Origin: Saccharospirillum alexandrii_A
Lineage (GTDB): Bacteria > Pseudomonadota > Gammaproteobacteria > Pseudomonadales > Natronospirillaceae
Reading direction: 5' to 3'
Assembly (NCBI RefSeq): GCF_043641555.1
Contig: NZ_JBHZRJ010000002.1
Coordinates: forward strand, 558,001-622,000
Length of the DNA stretch: 64,000 nt
Part shown: positions 43,203 to 52,184 of the stretch, one piece after another
Numbering within the stretch: the stretch's first letter is position 1
How the letters are laid out: the number at the start of each line of letters is the position of its first letter
Translations under genes and position numbers: made by a program
The notes under the pieces: generated by a model
What the model saw: only the letters and a program-made list of their open reading frames with translations
Databases searched by the model: none
Told to the model about the DNA's origin: nothing

Positions 43203-43886
43203 TCATTCAGCCACGGCGTCCGCGTTGAATCGATATCCCATACCCCGCTGGGTCGTGATGGGGTTGCGCTCGTTATCGGGATCCAGCTTCTTGCGCAGGC
43301 GGCGAATAAACACCTCGATGACGTTGCTGTCCCGATCAAAATCCTGCTCGTACAGATGATTGGTCAACTCAGTTTTGGAGACGACTTTTTGCCGGTGCAT
43401 CATCAGGTATTCCAGGGTGTTGTACTCATAGCTGGTCAACTCGACATCCCGGCCATCGACTCGCACCCGGCGCGAAGCGGTGTCCAGTTCGTAGGGGCCG
43501 ACCGTCAATGTAGCGGTCGCCATGCCCACGCTGCGGCGCAACAGTGCCTTAACCCGCGCCAGCAACTCGGCGAATACAAACGGCTTGGCCAGGTAATCAT
43601 CGGCACCGGCTTCCAGGCCGGCGACTTTGTCCTGCCAGTGGCCGCGCGCCGTTAATATCAGTACCGGGTACTGTTTGTCGGCGGCGCGCAACTGGCGGAT
43701 CAGTTCGATGCCATCCAGCCCGGGCAAGCCGAGGTCGATGATGGCGACGTCGTAGTCGTTCTCAGTCGCCTGAAACAAGCCGTCGTTGCCATCGGCCGAG
43801 GTGTCGACCGCAAAGCCTTCTTTTTTGAATCCGCCGTGCAGGTGTTCGCGTAACCCGGCTTCATCTTCAACGATCAAGAGTTTCAT
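43203..43886 (-). CDS. Response regulator, PhoP/OmpR-like
   Basis: A 227-residue OmpR-family regulator. The receiver domain has phospho-acceptor Asp51 (VAIIDLGLPGLDGIEL), an acidic pair in VEDEAGLR and lysine in DDYLAKPF. The TARGHWQDKVAGLEAGADDY stretch is PhoP-like. The winged-helix effector shows ELTSYEYNTLEYLMMHR, EVFIRRLRKKLDP and a TQRGMGYRFN end. GGAGGAAGTGA precedes the ATG. Its start overlaps the PepSY gene end by 20 bases, and the kinase gene follows 7 bases after its stop. Confidence 0.93.
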   Translation of the reverse strand: MKLLIVEDEAGLREHLHGGFKKEGFAVDTSADGNDGLFQATENDYDVAIIDLGLPGLDGIELIRQLRAADKQYPVLILTARGHWQDKVAGLEAGADDYLAKPFVFAELLARVKALLRRSVGMATATLTVGPYELDTASRRVRVDGRDVELTSYEYNTLEYLMMHRQKVVSKTELTNHLYEQDFDRDSNVIEVFIRRLRKKLDPDNERNPITTQRGMGYRFNADAVAE

Positions 43887-44211
43887 TCACTTCCTCCAGC
43901 ACCGCCGGATTGGTCGGCATGCCCGATGTTCGATTCAAATCCACGGTTCGGACCCGGCCACCATCGAGCAGCAAGCGCAGTCGATAAGCCCAGTCGTTCC
44001 CGGCACTGACTCTGTCTACCTTGACCACCCGGCCGTCAAACAGGCATTCGGCGGCTTGCACTACCTGACGCTCTGTCGACAGAGGCAGGCGTTCGCCGGT
44101 ACAGGGGTGAGCGCCACTCTCAGCCCGGGCAGCACCCGAGGTCATCAGCATCAACAGAATTCCGGCGCTGATTCCCAGGCGCCTGAGGCGCACCGCAGCA
44201 TTGCTTGACAT
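43867..44211 (-). CDS. Exported PepSY-domain protein
   Basis: A 114-residue protein. A signal peptide (about 1-30, LGISAGILLMLMTSGAARAE) leads to a PepSY-like unit: VVQAAECLFDGRVVKVDRVS, then AYRLRLLLDGGRVRTVDLNR, ending in the TSGMP turn. PepSY domains are thought to inhibit peptidases or bind ligands at the envelope, and often precede two-component genes. The 3' end overlaps the response regulator by 20 bases, so it is translated as part of that operon and may modulate the sensor kinase (inference). Confidence 0.8.
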   Translation of the reverse strand: MSSNAAVRLRRLGISAGILLMLMTSGAARAESGAHPCTGERLPLSTERQVVQAAECLFDGRVVKVDRVSAGNDWAYRLRLLLDGGRVRTVDLNRTSGMPTNPAVLEEVNETLDR

Positions 44212-44227
44212 GAACGTGCCTCTTTAA

Positions 44228-44794
44228 TTAACGGGGCGTCACCTCCACAGCAAGCTCGACGTAGCGTCCGGGGTGACGGTCCATAAAGGTCATGAATTCG
44301 CGACCATTGTACCGGTAGCGCACTTCATAGCCTACCAGATCACTGCGCCGGTGACGGTATTCCACTTCGCACTCGCGCTCGGTCCGGTAACGAACCGTGG
44401 TTTCACCACGACCGCCCAGTTCGTGCCCAATCGCACCGCCGATGATACCCCCGGCAATGGCCCCGAATACCTGGGATTCCGGAGAGTTGCCGCTGTGCGA
44501 ACCGACCGTGGCACCCACGGCACCGCCAATGAGGGTTGCGGCCGGGTTACCGCTGCGATGGCTGCGGCTGACCTCCACATCGCGCGTACGGCAAATTTCA
44601 TAGCGGTGATCGCTGTTGCCCCGGCTCTGCTCGCGGTAGTAGTAGGTTTCATAGACTGGCTCCACCTGCACTACCCGGCCTTCAGCAAAAAACTGCTGAC
44701 GATCACCGCGGTAGCGGTGGTCATCGTGATCGGCCACAGCCAGACCGGATGTCGCCATGCCAATGACCAGTGCCAGACCCATTACTTTGTTCAT
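44228..44794 (-). CDS. Glycine-zipper 2TM envelope protein
   Basis: A 188-residue exported protein with a signal peptide (about 1-21) and a glycine-zipper membrane segment (LIGGAVGATVGSHSG, then VFGAIAGGIIGGAIGHELGG), as in the 17 kDa antigen/SlyB-like group. The arms are basic and tyrosine-rich. ATG at 44794 with AAGGAG 8 bases upstream. It is the first gene of a presumed operon with the PepSY protein and PhoPQ-like pair. In enterobacteria slyB, a glycine-zipper lipoprotein gene, is a PhoP target, which fits but does not prove feedback. Confidence 0.85.
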   Translation of the reverse strand: MNKVMGLALVIGMATSGLAVADHDDHRYRGDRQQFFAEGRVVQVEPVYETYYYREQSRGNSDHRYEICRTRDVEVSRSHRSGNPAATLIGGAVGATVGSHSGNSPESQVFGAIAGGIIGGAIGHELGGRGETTVRYRTERECEVEYRHRRSDLVGYEVRYRYNGREFMTFMDRHPGRYVELAVEVTPR

Positions 44795-44982
44795 ACTGTG
44801 GCTCCTTTATACGTTGCCATCGTTATTGCCATGGACCCACCTTACCGGCTCTGGCTGAACCATGCCTGAACCCCCTGATCCCGTTTCCCGATCAAAGTAT
44901 TTCATGCCCGCTAAAAAGCGCCACCATATTGACTGTAAGGCTCGCATACACTCGCGCCAGACGCGGCAAGGGCTGGCGCTGA

Positions 44983-45017
44983 GTGTCCACAAAAACTGTG
45001 GATATCTTTGTGAACAA
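44983..45017. promoter_or_regulatory. Cluster of DnaA-box-like sequences
   Basis: GTGTCCACA (44983, two mismatches to TTATCCACA), TGTGGATAT (44997, one mismatch on the other strand) and TGTGAACAA (45009, one mismatch) lie within 35 bases; the first two form an inverted pair. Followed at about 50 bases by gatcattttttaacc and an AT-rich run. Suggestive of a DnaA-binding locus, but the matches are imperfect. Confidence 0.35.
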
Positions 45018-45345
45018 CCCCATTTGAACCGCCCCTAGCCACCATTACTCAGGGACCTCAACAAATTGATCATTTTTTAACCAACTAAATAAACTCTTTA
45101 TTTTTCAATAGGTTATAAAGTTTTCTTAACGAGTTCCGCACTATTTCTTGGTCGCGTACTGGAAATGGGGGGCTGCAAGAGTTGGTTTTCACGATTGGGG
45201 ATATATCGCCTAAACCCTTTTTCAAAAGTCATCAAGATGCGCCGACTTCTTATGTTGTATCTTTTTGTAAATTGTCACCCAAATGTCGTTTAAGTGTGCA
45301 TTACCGGCGTCCATTGCCAGCTGTTTAGGGGCTAATCGACGGGCC

Positions 45346-45371
45346 AAAAAAAAGCCGACCTTAGGCCGGCT
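45346..45371 (-). terminator. Factor-independent terminator of lysS-mvaT transcript
   Basis: On the minus strand agccggcc-taa-ggtcggct is followed by eight T residues, 18 bases after the MvaT-like stop codon. Confidence 0.9.
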
Positions 45372-45388
45372 GGTTCAACCATTAAATC

Positions 45389-45853
45389 TTATTCGCTGGC
45401 TTCACGCCACTGAGCGACTTCTTCAATGCCAAACGCTTCGATCCACTCATCCAGTGTTTTGGGGTTACGGCGCTTCTTCTCGATGCGCTCGCCCGTATTC
45501 GGATGCACATATACACCGATCTCCAGCTTCGGACCGGTCGATTTGGCGGCTTTGGCGGCCTTGCGTGAGCCCTTGCTGCCACCCTGGCGCGCGAAGTAGC
45601 TTTGCAGCTCCTCAAAGAAAGCAGGCTTGTCAGCTTTCTTGCCATGGGCTTTCAACCAGTCGACGATGGCCTTGGCACGAACATCAAAAATATCGTACTC
45701 GGAAATGCCATACTCATCGAAGAGGTTCCGCACTTGCTCATGGTAAAGGTCATACCCTTCCTGGCGCTTGGACTGCGCTTCCTTTAACTGGCGCAGTTCT
45801 TCGATTTTCTCTTCGTGTTCTTTGATCTTCAGATCCAGATCCTGGTCAAACAT
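45389..45853 (-). CDS. MvaT/H-NS-like nucleoid-associated protein (paralogue 2)
   Basis: A 154-residue protein. The acidic N-terminal coiled coil (DLDLKIKEHEEKIEELRQLK) is the dimer/oligomer region. A basic linker (GSKGSRKAAKAAKSTG) leads to the C-terminal DNA-binding unit IGVYVHPNTGERIEKKRRNP / KTLDEWIEAFGIEEVAQW, which matches MvaT closely (NPHTGE, then NHKTLKEW). The Asn of the MvaT AT-pincer loop is retained while the preceding Gly is Arg. ATG follows AGGAG. It begins 13 bases after lysS, an unusual neighbour for such a gene. Confidence 0.88.
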   Translation of the reverse strand: MFDQDLDLKIKEHEEKIEELRQLKEAQSKRQEGYDLYHEQVRNLFDEYGISEYDIFDVRAKAIVDWLKAHGKKADKPAFFEELQSYFARQGGSKGSRKAAKAAKSTGPKLEIGVYVHPNTGERIEKKRRNPKTLDEWIEAFGIEEVAQWREASE

Positions 45854-45866
45854 GCTGAGCTCCTGT

Positions 45867-47369
45867 TCACTCGCCCGACTGGCGAGGTTTCATATGGGGG
45901 AAGAGAATAACGTCCTTGATCGACGGAGAATCGGTGAAGTACATCACCAACCGGTCAATGCCGATGCCCTCGCCGGCCGTTGGCGGCAGGCCGTATTCGA
46001 GGGCATTGATGTAGTCTTCATCGTAAAACATGGCTTCGTCGTCCCCGGCGTCTTTCTCGGCGACCTGGGCTTTAAAGCGCTCGGCCTGGTCGATCGGGTC
46101 GTTCAGCTCCGAGAAGCCGTTGGCGATTTCGCGACCACCGATGAAGAATTCAAATCGGTCGGTCACCTCAGGGTTGTCGTCGTTACGACGTGCCAAAGGT
46201 GATATTTCTGCCGGGTAGGCGGTAATGAAGACCGGGTTGCGCAGCTTTTCCTCAACCGTTTCTTCAAAAATCTCGGTCTGAATGCGGCCCAGGCCCCAGT
46301 TGTCCTTTACCTGAATGCCCAACCCAGTGGCCACGGCAGCGGCGGCCTCGCGGGTATCAATATCGGCCGCGGACAGGGTTGGGTTGTACTTGAGAATGGC
46401 ATCGAACATGGTCACCCGCTCAAACGGCTGGCCCAGATCGAACGTTTCGCCCTGATACACCAGTTCGGTGGTCCCCAGTACATCACGCGCGAGGGTACGC
46501 AACATATCTTCGGTCAGGTCCATCAGTTGGTGGTAGTCGGCATAGGCCTGGTACCACTCCAGCATGGTGAATTCCGGATTATGCCGTGTGGATACCCCTT
46601 CGTTGCGGAAGTTCCGGTTAATTTCGAAGACTTTTTCGAAGCCACCAACAACCAGCCGCTTCAGGTAGAGCTCGGGCGCCACACGCAGATACATGTCGAT
46701 GTCCATGGCGTTGTGGTGGGTGGTAAAGGGCCGTGCCGTGGCACCGCCGGGAATCACCTGCAACATGGGTGTTTCCACTTCCATAAAGTCACGATCAGAC
46801 AGATAGCGACGAATGCCATTGATGATGCCGGCGCGAATCTGGAAGGTCCGGCGTGTTTCATCGCTGGTAATCAGGTCCACATAACGCTGGCGATACTTCA
46901 TTTCCTGGTCCGAAAGGCCATGGAATTTATCGGGCAGCGGGCGCAGTGATTTGGTCAGCAGCACCATGTCATCAATGCTGGTCACTTCAACGTACAATTC
47001 ACCCTTGCCCGATTTGGACAGGGTGCCACGCACACCGACGATGTCGCCGATATCCAGCAACTGCCAGTCGGTGCTTTCTTTCTGCAGGGCTTTGCCCAGG
47101 TAAAACTGAATGCGGCCGCTGACGTCATGCAAACCGACGAAAGGACCACCCCGGCGCATGACACGGCCGGCAACGCTGACTTCAACCTTCAGATCGACAA
47201 TGGCTTCTTTTTCCAGCTCACCATACTGCGCCTGGAGGTCACCGGCCATCTGGTCGCGTTTGAAGTCGTTCGGAAACGCCTGTGGGCGGCTCTCGGCCAG
47301 GGTGGTGAGCTTTTGCTTGCGCTCGGTGATGATGTGGTTTTCATCGTGGTCGGTGTGCTTGTCGGTCAT
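45867..47369 (-). CDS. lysS: Lysyl-tRNA synthetase (class II)
   Basis: A 500-residue class IIb enzyme (E. coli 505). The N-terminal OB-fold (VAGRVMRRGGPFVGLHDVSG) binds the anticodon. The catalytic core shows motif 2 (FEINRNFRNEGVSTRHNPEF), and motif 3 GEGIGIDRLVMYFTDSPSI. It follows prfB, the classic prfB-lysS order, 81 bases downstream, and leads into the MvaT-like gene. Confidence 0.98.
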   Translation of the reverse strand: MTDKHTDHDENHIITERKQKLTTLAESRPQAFPNDFKRDQMAGDLQAQYGELEKEAIVDLKVEVSVAGRVMRRGGPFVGLHDVSGRIQFYLGKALQKESTDWQLLDIGDIVGVRGTLSKSGKGELYVEVTSIDDMVLLTKSLRPLPDKFHGLSDQEMKYRQRYVDLITSDETRRTFQIRAGIINGIRRYLSDRDFMEVETPMLQVIPGGATARPFTTHHNAMDIDMYLRVAPELYLKRLVVGGFEKVFEINRNFRNEGVSTRHNPEFTMLEWYQAYADYHQLMDLTEDMLRTLARDVLGTTELVYQGETFDLGQPFERVTMFDAILKYNPTLSAADIDTREAAAAVATGLGIQVKDNWGLGRIQTEIFEETVEEKLRNPVFITAYPAEISPLARRNDDNPEVTDRFEFFIGGREIANGFSELNDPIDQAERFKAQVAEKDAGDDEAMFYDEDYINALEYGLPPTAGEGIGIDRLVMYFTDSPSIKDVILFPHMKPRQSGE

Positions 47370-47450
47370 ATGCAGTCTGTCCAGTGTTGCTCAGCCGCTC
47401 TCGGCGGCTGCAGATTAATCGGTGCCCGACTAAAGCCGGGCTGGCCAGGC

Positions 47451-48546
47451 TTAGAGGCCTTTCTTGAGCGAGGCTTCGATGAAGGGATCGAGCCCCCCTT
47501 CCAGCACGGCCTGGGTGTTGCGCGTTTCAACGCCGGTGCGCAGATCCTTGATGCGGGAATCATCCAGCACGTAAGAGCGAATCTGGCTGCCCCAGCCAAT
47601 ATCTGACTTGGAGTCTTCAACCGCCTGAGCCGCTTCGTTCCGTTTTTGCATTTCGAACTCGTACAGTTTGGCCTTCAGCATTTTCATGGCCTGGTCTTTG
47701 TTCTTGTGCTGGGAGCGGTCATTCTGACATTGGGTGACGATGCCGGTCGGGTTGTGGGTAATCCGCACGGCCGATTCGGTCCGGTTAACGTGCTGGCCAC
47801 CGGCGCCCGAGGCTCGGTAGACGTCAATGCGCAAATCGGCCGGGTTGATGTCGATTTCGATGTCGTCGTCGACTTCGGGCGATACGAACACCGATGAAAA
47901 CGAGGTATGGCGACGGTTGCCCGAGTCAAACGGCGATTTACGGACCAGGCGATGCACGCCAGTCTCTGTGCGCAACCAGCCGAAGGCGTACTCACCTTCA
48001 AAGCGAACGGTGGCTGATTTAATGCCGGCCACTTCGCCTGCCGATGCTTCCATCAGTTCGGTTTTGAAGCCTTTCTCTTCGCCCCAGCGCAAGTACATAC
48101 GCAGCAACATTTCAGCCCAGTCCTGGGCTTCGGTGCCGCCGGAACCGGCCTGAATATCAACATAGGCATTGGCCGGGTCCATTTCGCCGCTGAACATGCG
48201 GCGGAATTCAAGCTTGGCCAATTGGGCGTCGAGGTCGTCCAGGTCGGCGACAACCTCATTAACGGTACCTTCGTCCTCTTCTGCGGCGGCCATTTCCAGC
48301 AAGTCGCTCGCATCGCGGACACCGTCGATGAGGTTGGTCAGTGTTTTAACGATGGTTTCCAGGGAGCTGCGCTCCTGACCCAGTGCCTGCGCCCGTTCCG
48401 GGTCGTTCCAGACATTCGGTTCAGCCAGTTCCCGTTCAACTTCAGCCAGTTGTTCTATCTTCTGGTCGAAGTCAAAGATACCCCCTAAGCACGTCGGTGC
48501 GCGCTTTGAGGTCTTTTATCTGTTCTTTAATCGGATTAATTTCCAC
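47451..48546 (-). CDS. prfB: Peptide chain release factor 2 (programmed +1 frameshift)
   Basis: RF2 recognises UGA and UAA. The GTG start at 48546 has AGGAG 6 bases upstream. After 24 codons the zero frame hits TGA (48474-48472) in the context AGGGGGTATCTTTGAC, identical to the E. coli frameshift site. A +1 shift continues into the 340-codon main frame, for a total of about 364 residues (E. coli 365). The GGQ peptidyl-hydrolysis motif (GAGGQHVNRTESAVR) and the SPF stop-recognition motif (VRKSPFDSGNRRHTSF) are present. A record taking only the uninterrupted frame would start falsely at Met 48302. Confidence 0.97.
48471..48489 (-). promoter_or_regulatory. prfB programmed frameshift site
   Basis: The minus strand reads CTTAGGGGGTATCTTTGAC. 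The internal Shine-Dalgarno AGGGGG lies 3 bases before the slippery CTT, which is followed by TGA and C. This is the autoregulatory +1 shift: low RF2 leads to slow UGA decoding and more shifting. Confidence 0.96.
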
Positions 48547-48743
48547 GTACCGCTCCTGTTCGTGTCTTGATAGTACAAACCCATGAAATTTAGCGGGGCG
48601 CGCATTTTAACGAAATTGATATGCCGGGGGTAGTGATATCCCAATAACCTTTTAAAAAACAATGCTTAAGTGGCTTTGGCCGATTTTGTGGCGCGGCTTT
48701 GGAGGCTGGGTTTGCTGTATTGCCTAGGGTTCGTGCTGGCCGC

Positions 48744-48905
48744 CAGGTAGGCTTGTGCGGGGTCGGCGTTAACCCGTCCATGGGGCCTAGACCGCAGGAT
48801 ATGAATCCCATCCATGGGATTCACACTATGGGCTCGCTGCGCTCATGCTAAAACGCTCCCGGCGTTTTAGTCCATGCTGCGGACTCCCCCGCACAAGCCT
48901 ACCCG
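48744..48905. repeat. CTAG-core palindromic element, copy A (long form)
   Basis: Perfect 17-base outer arms ggtaggcttgtgcgggg (48746-48762) and ccccgcacaagcctacc (48887-48903). The core is CCATGGGGCCTAGACCGCAG. Between the inner arms agaccgcag and ctgcggact lie two further hairpins: tgaatccc/gggattca and ctaaaacgc/gcgttttag. It sits 89 bases after the recJ stop, in the space before prfB. The rest of this 447-base gap shows no gene. Confidence 0.9.
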
Positions 48906-48993
48906 TCAACCACCACTTGCTAAGGTGGTAACGCCTGTCTCAGTGAATTCAATGTTGGAATACTGTCAGGTTTTAATGGCTGTTTATAACAGC

Positions 48994-50718
48994 CTATATC
49001 GTCTCAAGAGGTTTTATTGCATCAAATATTAGCTGCACGGTTTCCCGGCCCCTGAATCGATTACAGGATAATTGATAAATACCAGATAAAGCCCTGTTTT
49101 GCGTTGGCCAGACATCAATATCAATATTAAAAGCGATGGCCTCAATGCTTTGGCCTTCCTTATCCGACAAACTCAGTTTTAAATGCCGTTCACCGACGAT
49201 TTTTTGCTGCTCAATCCAGAAATCACCCTGAAAAACCGGGGCCGGAAAGCCCTGTCCAAACGGACCGGCCTGTTCCAGAGCCAGGGCCGTACCCAAATCG
49301 CGTTCTTTGGCGCTGAGCTCGCCATCCGTCATAACCATTGGCTGCAGGGCTTCGGGCTCGCACAGTGCCTGAACCGCCTGTTCGAACCAGTGCTGCAATC
49401 GTCCCTCATTGCCCTCGGAAAGCGTCAGACCGGCAGCCATGGCGTGGCCGCCGAAGGTAATCAGCAGTTCAGGGTCTTGTTTGGCGATCCAATCGAGGGC
49501 GTCGCGCAGGTGAAAGCCGGGAATGGAGCGCGCCGAGCCTTTCAGGCGCCCGTTATCTGAACCGGCCAGTGCGATGACGGGTCGGTGGGTTTGTTCTTTG
49601 ATGCGGGAAGCCAGAATACCGATCACCCCTTCATGCCAGTCGGCCTGGTATAGAACATGGCCGTTGCGGGGCGGTAAATCGCTGATCTGTTCCAGTGTTC
49701 GCTGAGCTTCGACTACCATGGAGCGTTCTATGGCACGACGCTCGCGGTTCAGATCTTCCAGTTGTGCCGCCAGCTGGCGTGCTTCTCCCGGGTTATCGGT
49801 CAGCAGGCAGCGGACGCCAATGGCCATATCATCGAGGCGGCCAGCTGCGTTGAGACGGGGACCGACAACAAAGCCAAAGTCGGACGCCTGAGCTCTTTGC
49901 CATTCTCGCCCGGCGACTTCAAACAGAGCCTGAATGCCAGGCCGGGATTGCCCGGCGCGAATGCGACCCAGGCCCTGGTTGACCAGGCGGCGGTTGTTGG
50001 CATCCAATGGCACGACATCGGCGACCGTTGCCAGGGCAACCAGATCCAGCCAATGGGCCAGGTTGGGCGGCTGCACAGACTGTTGCTCGAACCAGCCGCG
50101 GTCGCGCAGTTCAGCTCGCAACGCAATCATCAGATAAAACGCCACGGTACAGCCGCAGGCGGCTTTACTGGCAAATTCGCAGCCTGGCTGGTTGGGGTTA
50201 ACAATGGCTTCGGCGGGTGGCAGGTCGGTGCCTGGTAAGTGGTGGTCCGTAATGAGGACGGCAACCCCAGCAGCCTGCGCTGCTGCGACACCATCCAGGC
50301 TGGCGATGCCGTTATCGACGGTGATGATCAGGTCCGGAGAGCGCGTCAGCGCCTGTTCTACAATGGCAGCCGAAAGGCCGTAACCGTATTCGAAACGATT
50401 GGGCAGCAGGTAATCTACCTGGGCACCCAGGGCTCGCAGTATCTGAACCACCAAGGCGGTGCTGGTAGCGCCGTCGACGTCGTAGTCGCCGATAACCAGA
50501 ATGCGCTGATGGTGATCCAGCGCTTTGATTAACAGCTCAACCGCCGACTCAATGCCTTTCATCGTCTGCCACGGCAACAAATGTTGCAGGGACGTATCCA
50601 GTTCTAATGATAAGCGCACGCCGCGAGACCGGTAGATCCGGTCCAGCAGCGGTTGCTCAGCGACGGCGGCTCCGTCAGGAACGGGTCGGGTCTGGAGGTT
50701 GGGAAACGGAGCGGCCAC
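48994..50718 (-). CDS. recJ: Single-stranded-DNA exonuclease RecJ
   Basis: 5'-3' ssDNA exonuclease for recombination and mismatch repair; 574 residues (E. coli 577). DHH-family motifs: ILVIGDYDVDGATSTALVVQ (motif I), then ITVDNGIAS (II), VLITDHHLPG (III), and the DHHA1 motif around LITFGGHAMAAGLTLSEGN. The GTG start at 50718 lies 5 bases after the thrC stop, suggesting coupling. Confidence 0.97.
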   Translation of the reverse strand: MAAPFPNLQTRPVPDGAAVAEQPLLDRIYRSRGVRLSLELDTSLQHLLPWQTMKGIESAVELLIKALDHHQRILVIGDYDVDGATSTALVVQILRALGAQVDYLLPNRFEYGYGLSAAIVEQALTRSPDLIITVDNGIASLDGVAAAQAAGVAVLITDHHLPGTDLPPAEAIVNPNQPGCEFASKAACGCTVAFYLMIALRAELRDRGWFEQQSVQPPNLAHWLDLVALATVADVVPLDANNRRLVNQGLGRIRAGQSRPGIQALFEVAGREWQRAQASDFGFVVGPRLNAAGRLDDMAIGVRCLLTDNPGEARQLAAQLEDLNRERRAIERSMVVEAQRTLEQISDLPPRNGHVLYQADWHEGVIGILASRIKEQTHRPVIALAGSDNGRLKGSARSIPGFHLRDALDWIAKQDPELLITFGGHAMAAGLTLSEGNEGRLQHWFEQAVQALCEPEALQPMVMTDGELSAKERDLGTALALEQAGPFGQGFPAPVFQGDFWIEQQKIVGERHLKLSLSDKEGQSIEAIAFNIDIDVWPTQNRALSGIYQLSCNRFRGRETVQLIFDAIKPLETI

Positions 50719-50723
50719 GCCGC

Positions 50724-52127
50724 TCAGCTACCCTCGCCGAAGACGGCGTCGGCGACATAGGCCTGAACCCGGCCGAGCTCGTTGGGCAGTACGTCATACC
50801 GCTCCGGCCGGTCGAACAAGTCAGTCAGGTGGTGCGGTAATTCCGGAGATTGCAAACCAGCCTGTTTAACCGCGTCGGCAAATTTCACCGGATGGGCGGT
50901 GCCCAGGGTGATCATCGGGTCGATGGCACTGCGCCGGGTTTCCCGGGCGGCTTTTACGCCGATGGCGGTGTGCGGATCAAGCAGATAGCCGGTTTCTTCG
51001 AAGACCTGTTTGATGGTGCTCACTGTGACAGCATCGTCGACGCCGTAGCTGTCGAAGACTTCCCGGGCCTTGGCCAGACGGGCTTCGTCCAGGGTGACGG
51101 TCTCAGTGTTCATTTTGTTCATCAGGTCGGCCAACACAGCGCCATCCCGATCGTACAGGTCGAACAACAGGCGTTCGAAGTTACTCGATACCACGATGTC
51201 CATCGACGGCGAGAGGGTGTGGGCCAGCGGGTGTTTTTCGTAAACGTTGTTGCTCATCACCCGATGCAGAATATCGTTCTGGTTAGTGGCGACGATCAAC
51301 TGGCTGATCGGCAGGCCCATCTTACGCGCCAGGTAACCGGCAAATATGTCGCCGAAGTTTCCGGTCGGAACCGAAAACGCCATTGAGCGGTCCGGCCCAC
51401 CCAGGTTCAATGAGGCGTAAAAATAGTAAACGATCTGGGCCATAATCCGCGCCCAGTTGATCGAGTTCACCGCGACCAGGCGGCGCTCGCCGCGCAGAAA
51501 GGATTGATCACCAAAGCTGGCTTTCACCATGCTCTGGCAATCGTCAAAATTGCCTTCAACAGCCAGGTTGTAAATATTGTCGCCGGTAATGGTGGTCATC
51601 TGGCGGCGCTGCACGTCTGAGACGCGGTTGTGCGGATGCAGGATAAAAATATCGATGTTACTGCAGCGCTTGCAGCCTTCGATAGCTGCCGAGCCGGTAT
51701 CGCCAGACGTTGCACCCATGATAACGACTTTCTCGCCGCGCTTTTCCAACACATGATCAAGCATGCGCCCGAGCAATTGCAGAGCGAAGTCCTTGAACGC
51801 CAGGGTCGGCCCCTGAAACAGCTCCAGCACGAATTCGTTGTGGTCCAGCTGGGTCAGCGGTGCAATGGCCTTGTGGCCAAATACGCTGTAGGTGTCTTTC
51901 AACATGGCCGCCAGTTCATCGTCGGCGATGGCGCCATCAACAAAGGGCTTGATGATGTGAAAGGCCAGCTCGTGATAAGGCAAGCCGCGCCACTGGCGAA
52001 TCTCATCCAGCGAATACTCGGGCAAGACTTCCGGCACATAAAGGCCACCGTCTGAAGCCAGACCGGTTAACAAAACATCTTCAAAACCCAGGGTTGGGGC
52101 CTGGCCCCGCGTGCTGATGTATTTCAC
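50724..52127 (-). CDS. thrC: Threonine synthase
   Basis: PLP enzyme converting O-phosphohomoserine to threonine; 467 residues, the longer proteobacterial type. The PLP lysine is in GPTLAFKDFALQLLGR, and the phosphate-binding loop is MGATSGDTGSAAIEG. The N-terminus MKYISTRGQAPTLGFEDVLL is typical. It starts at GTG (52127). It is downstream of hom, with a repeat element in the 323-base gap, and recJ follows 5 bases after its stop. Confidence 0.97.
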   Translation of the reverse strand: MKYISTRGQAPTLGFEDVLLTGLASDGGLYVPEVLPEYSLDEIRQWRGLPYHELAFHIIKPFVDGAIADDELAAMLKDTYSVFGHKAIAPLTQLDHNEFVLELFQGPTLAFKDFALQLLGRMLDHVLEKRGEKVVIMGATSGDTGSAAIEGCKRCSNIDIFILHPHNRVSDVQRRQMTTITGDNIYNLAVEGNFDDCQSMVKASFGDQSFLRGERRLVAVNSINWARIMAQIVYYFYASLNLGGPDRSMAFSVPTGNFGDIFAGYLARKMGLPISQLIVATNQNDILHRVMSNNVYEKHPLAHTLSPSMDIVVSSNFERLLFDLYDRDGAVLADLMNKMNTETVTLDEARLAKAREVFDSYGVDDAVTVSTIKQVFEETGYLLDPHTAIGVKAARETRRSAIDPMITLGTAHPVKFADAVKQAGLQSPELPHHLTDLFDRPERYDVLPNELGRVQAYVADAVFGEGS

Positions 52128-52184
52128 GAATCAAGTCTCGTTAGAAAGGGTTCGGCCGGGTACAGGCCCGACGGGTGTTCAACT

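Larger units (their letters stand above)
44795..45388. other. AT-rich intergenic region with DnaA-box-like cluster
   Basis: 594 bases between the glycine-zipper gene and the second MvaT-like gene, both on the minus strand. It contains a cluster of three DnaA-box-like 9-mers (44983-45017), a GATC and AT-rich block (45061-45130) and the mvaT-like terminator (45346-45371). The promoter for the glycine-zipper operon must be here. No protein-coding frame is credible. Confidence 0.5.

Noticed and set aside
45079..45096. PhoP-box-like direct repeat (gtttatttagttggtta on the minus strand) for the PhoPQ-like operon
   Set aside because: The spacing is off by one from the 11-base period and the second half-site is imperfect; AT-rich sequence makes chance matches likely.
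44983..45130. Chromosomal origin oriC
   Set aside because: DnaA-like boxes are few and imperfect and none of the usual oriC neighbours is present; kept only as a possible DnaA-binding locus.
48472..48474. In-frame TGA in prfB as selenocysteine or pseudogene
   Set aside because: The context is the standard RF2 frameshift signal, and the +1 frame continues the protein exactly.
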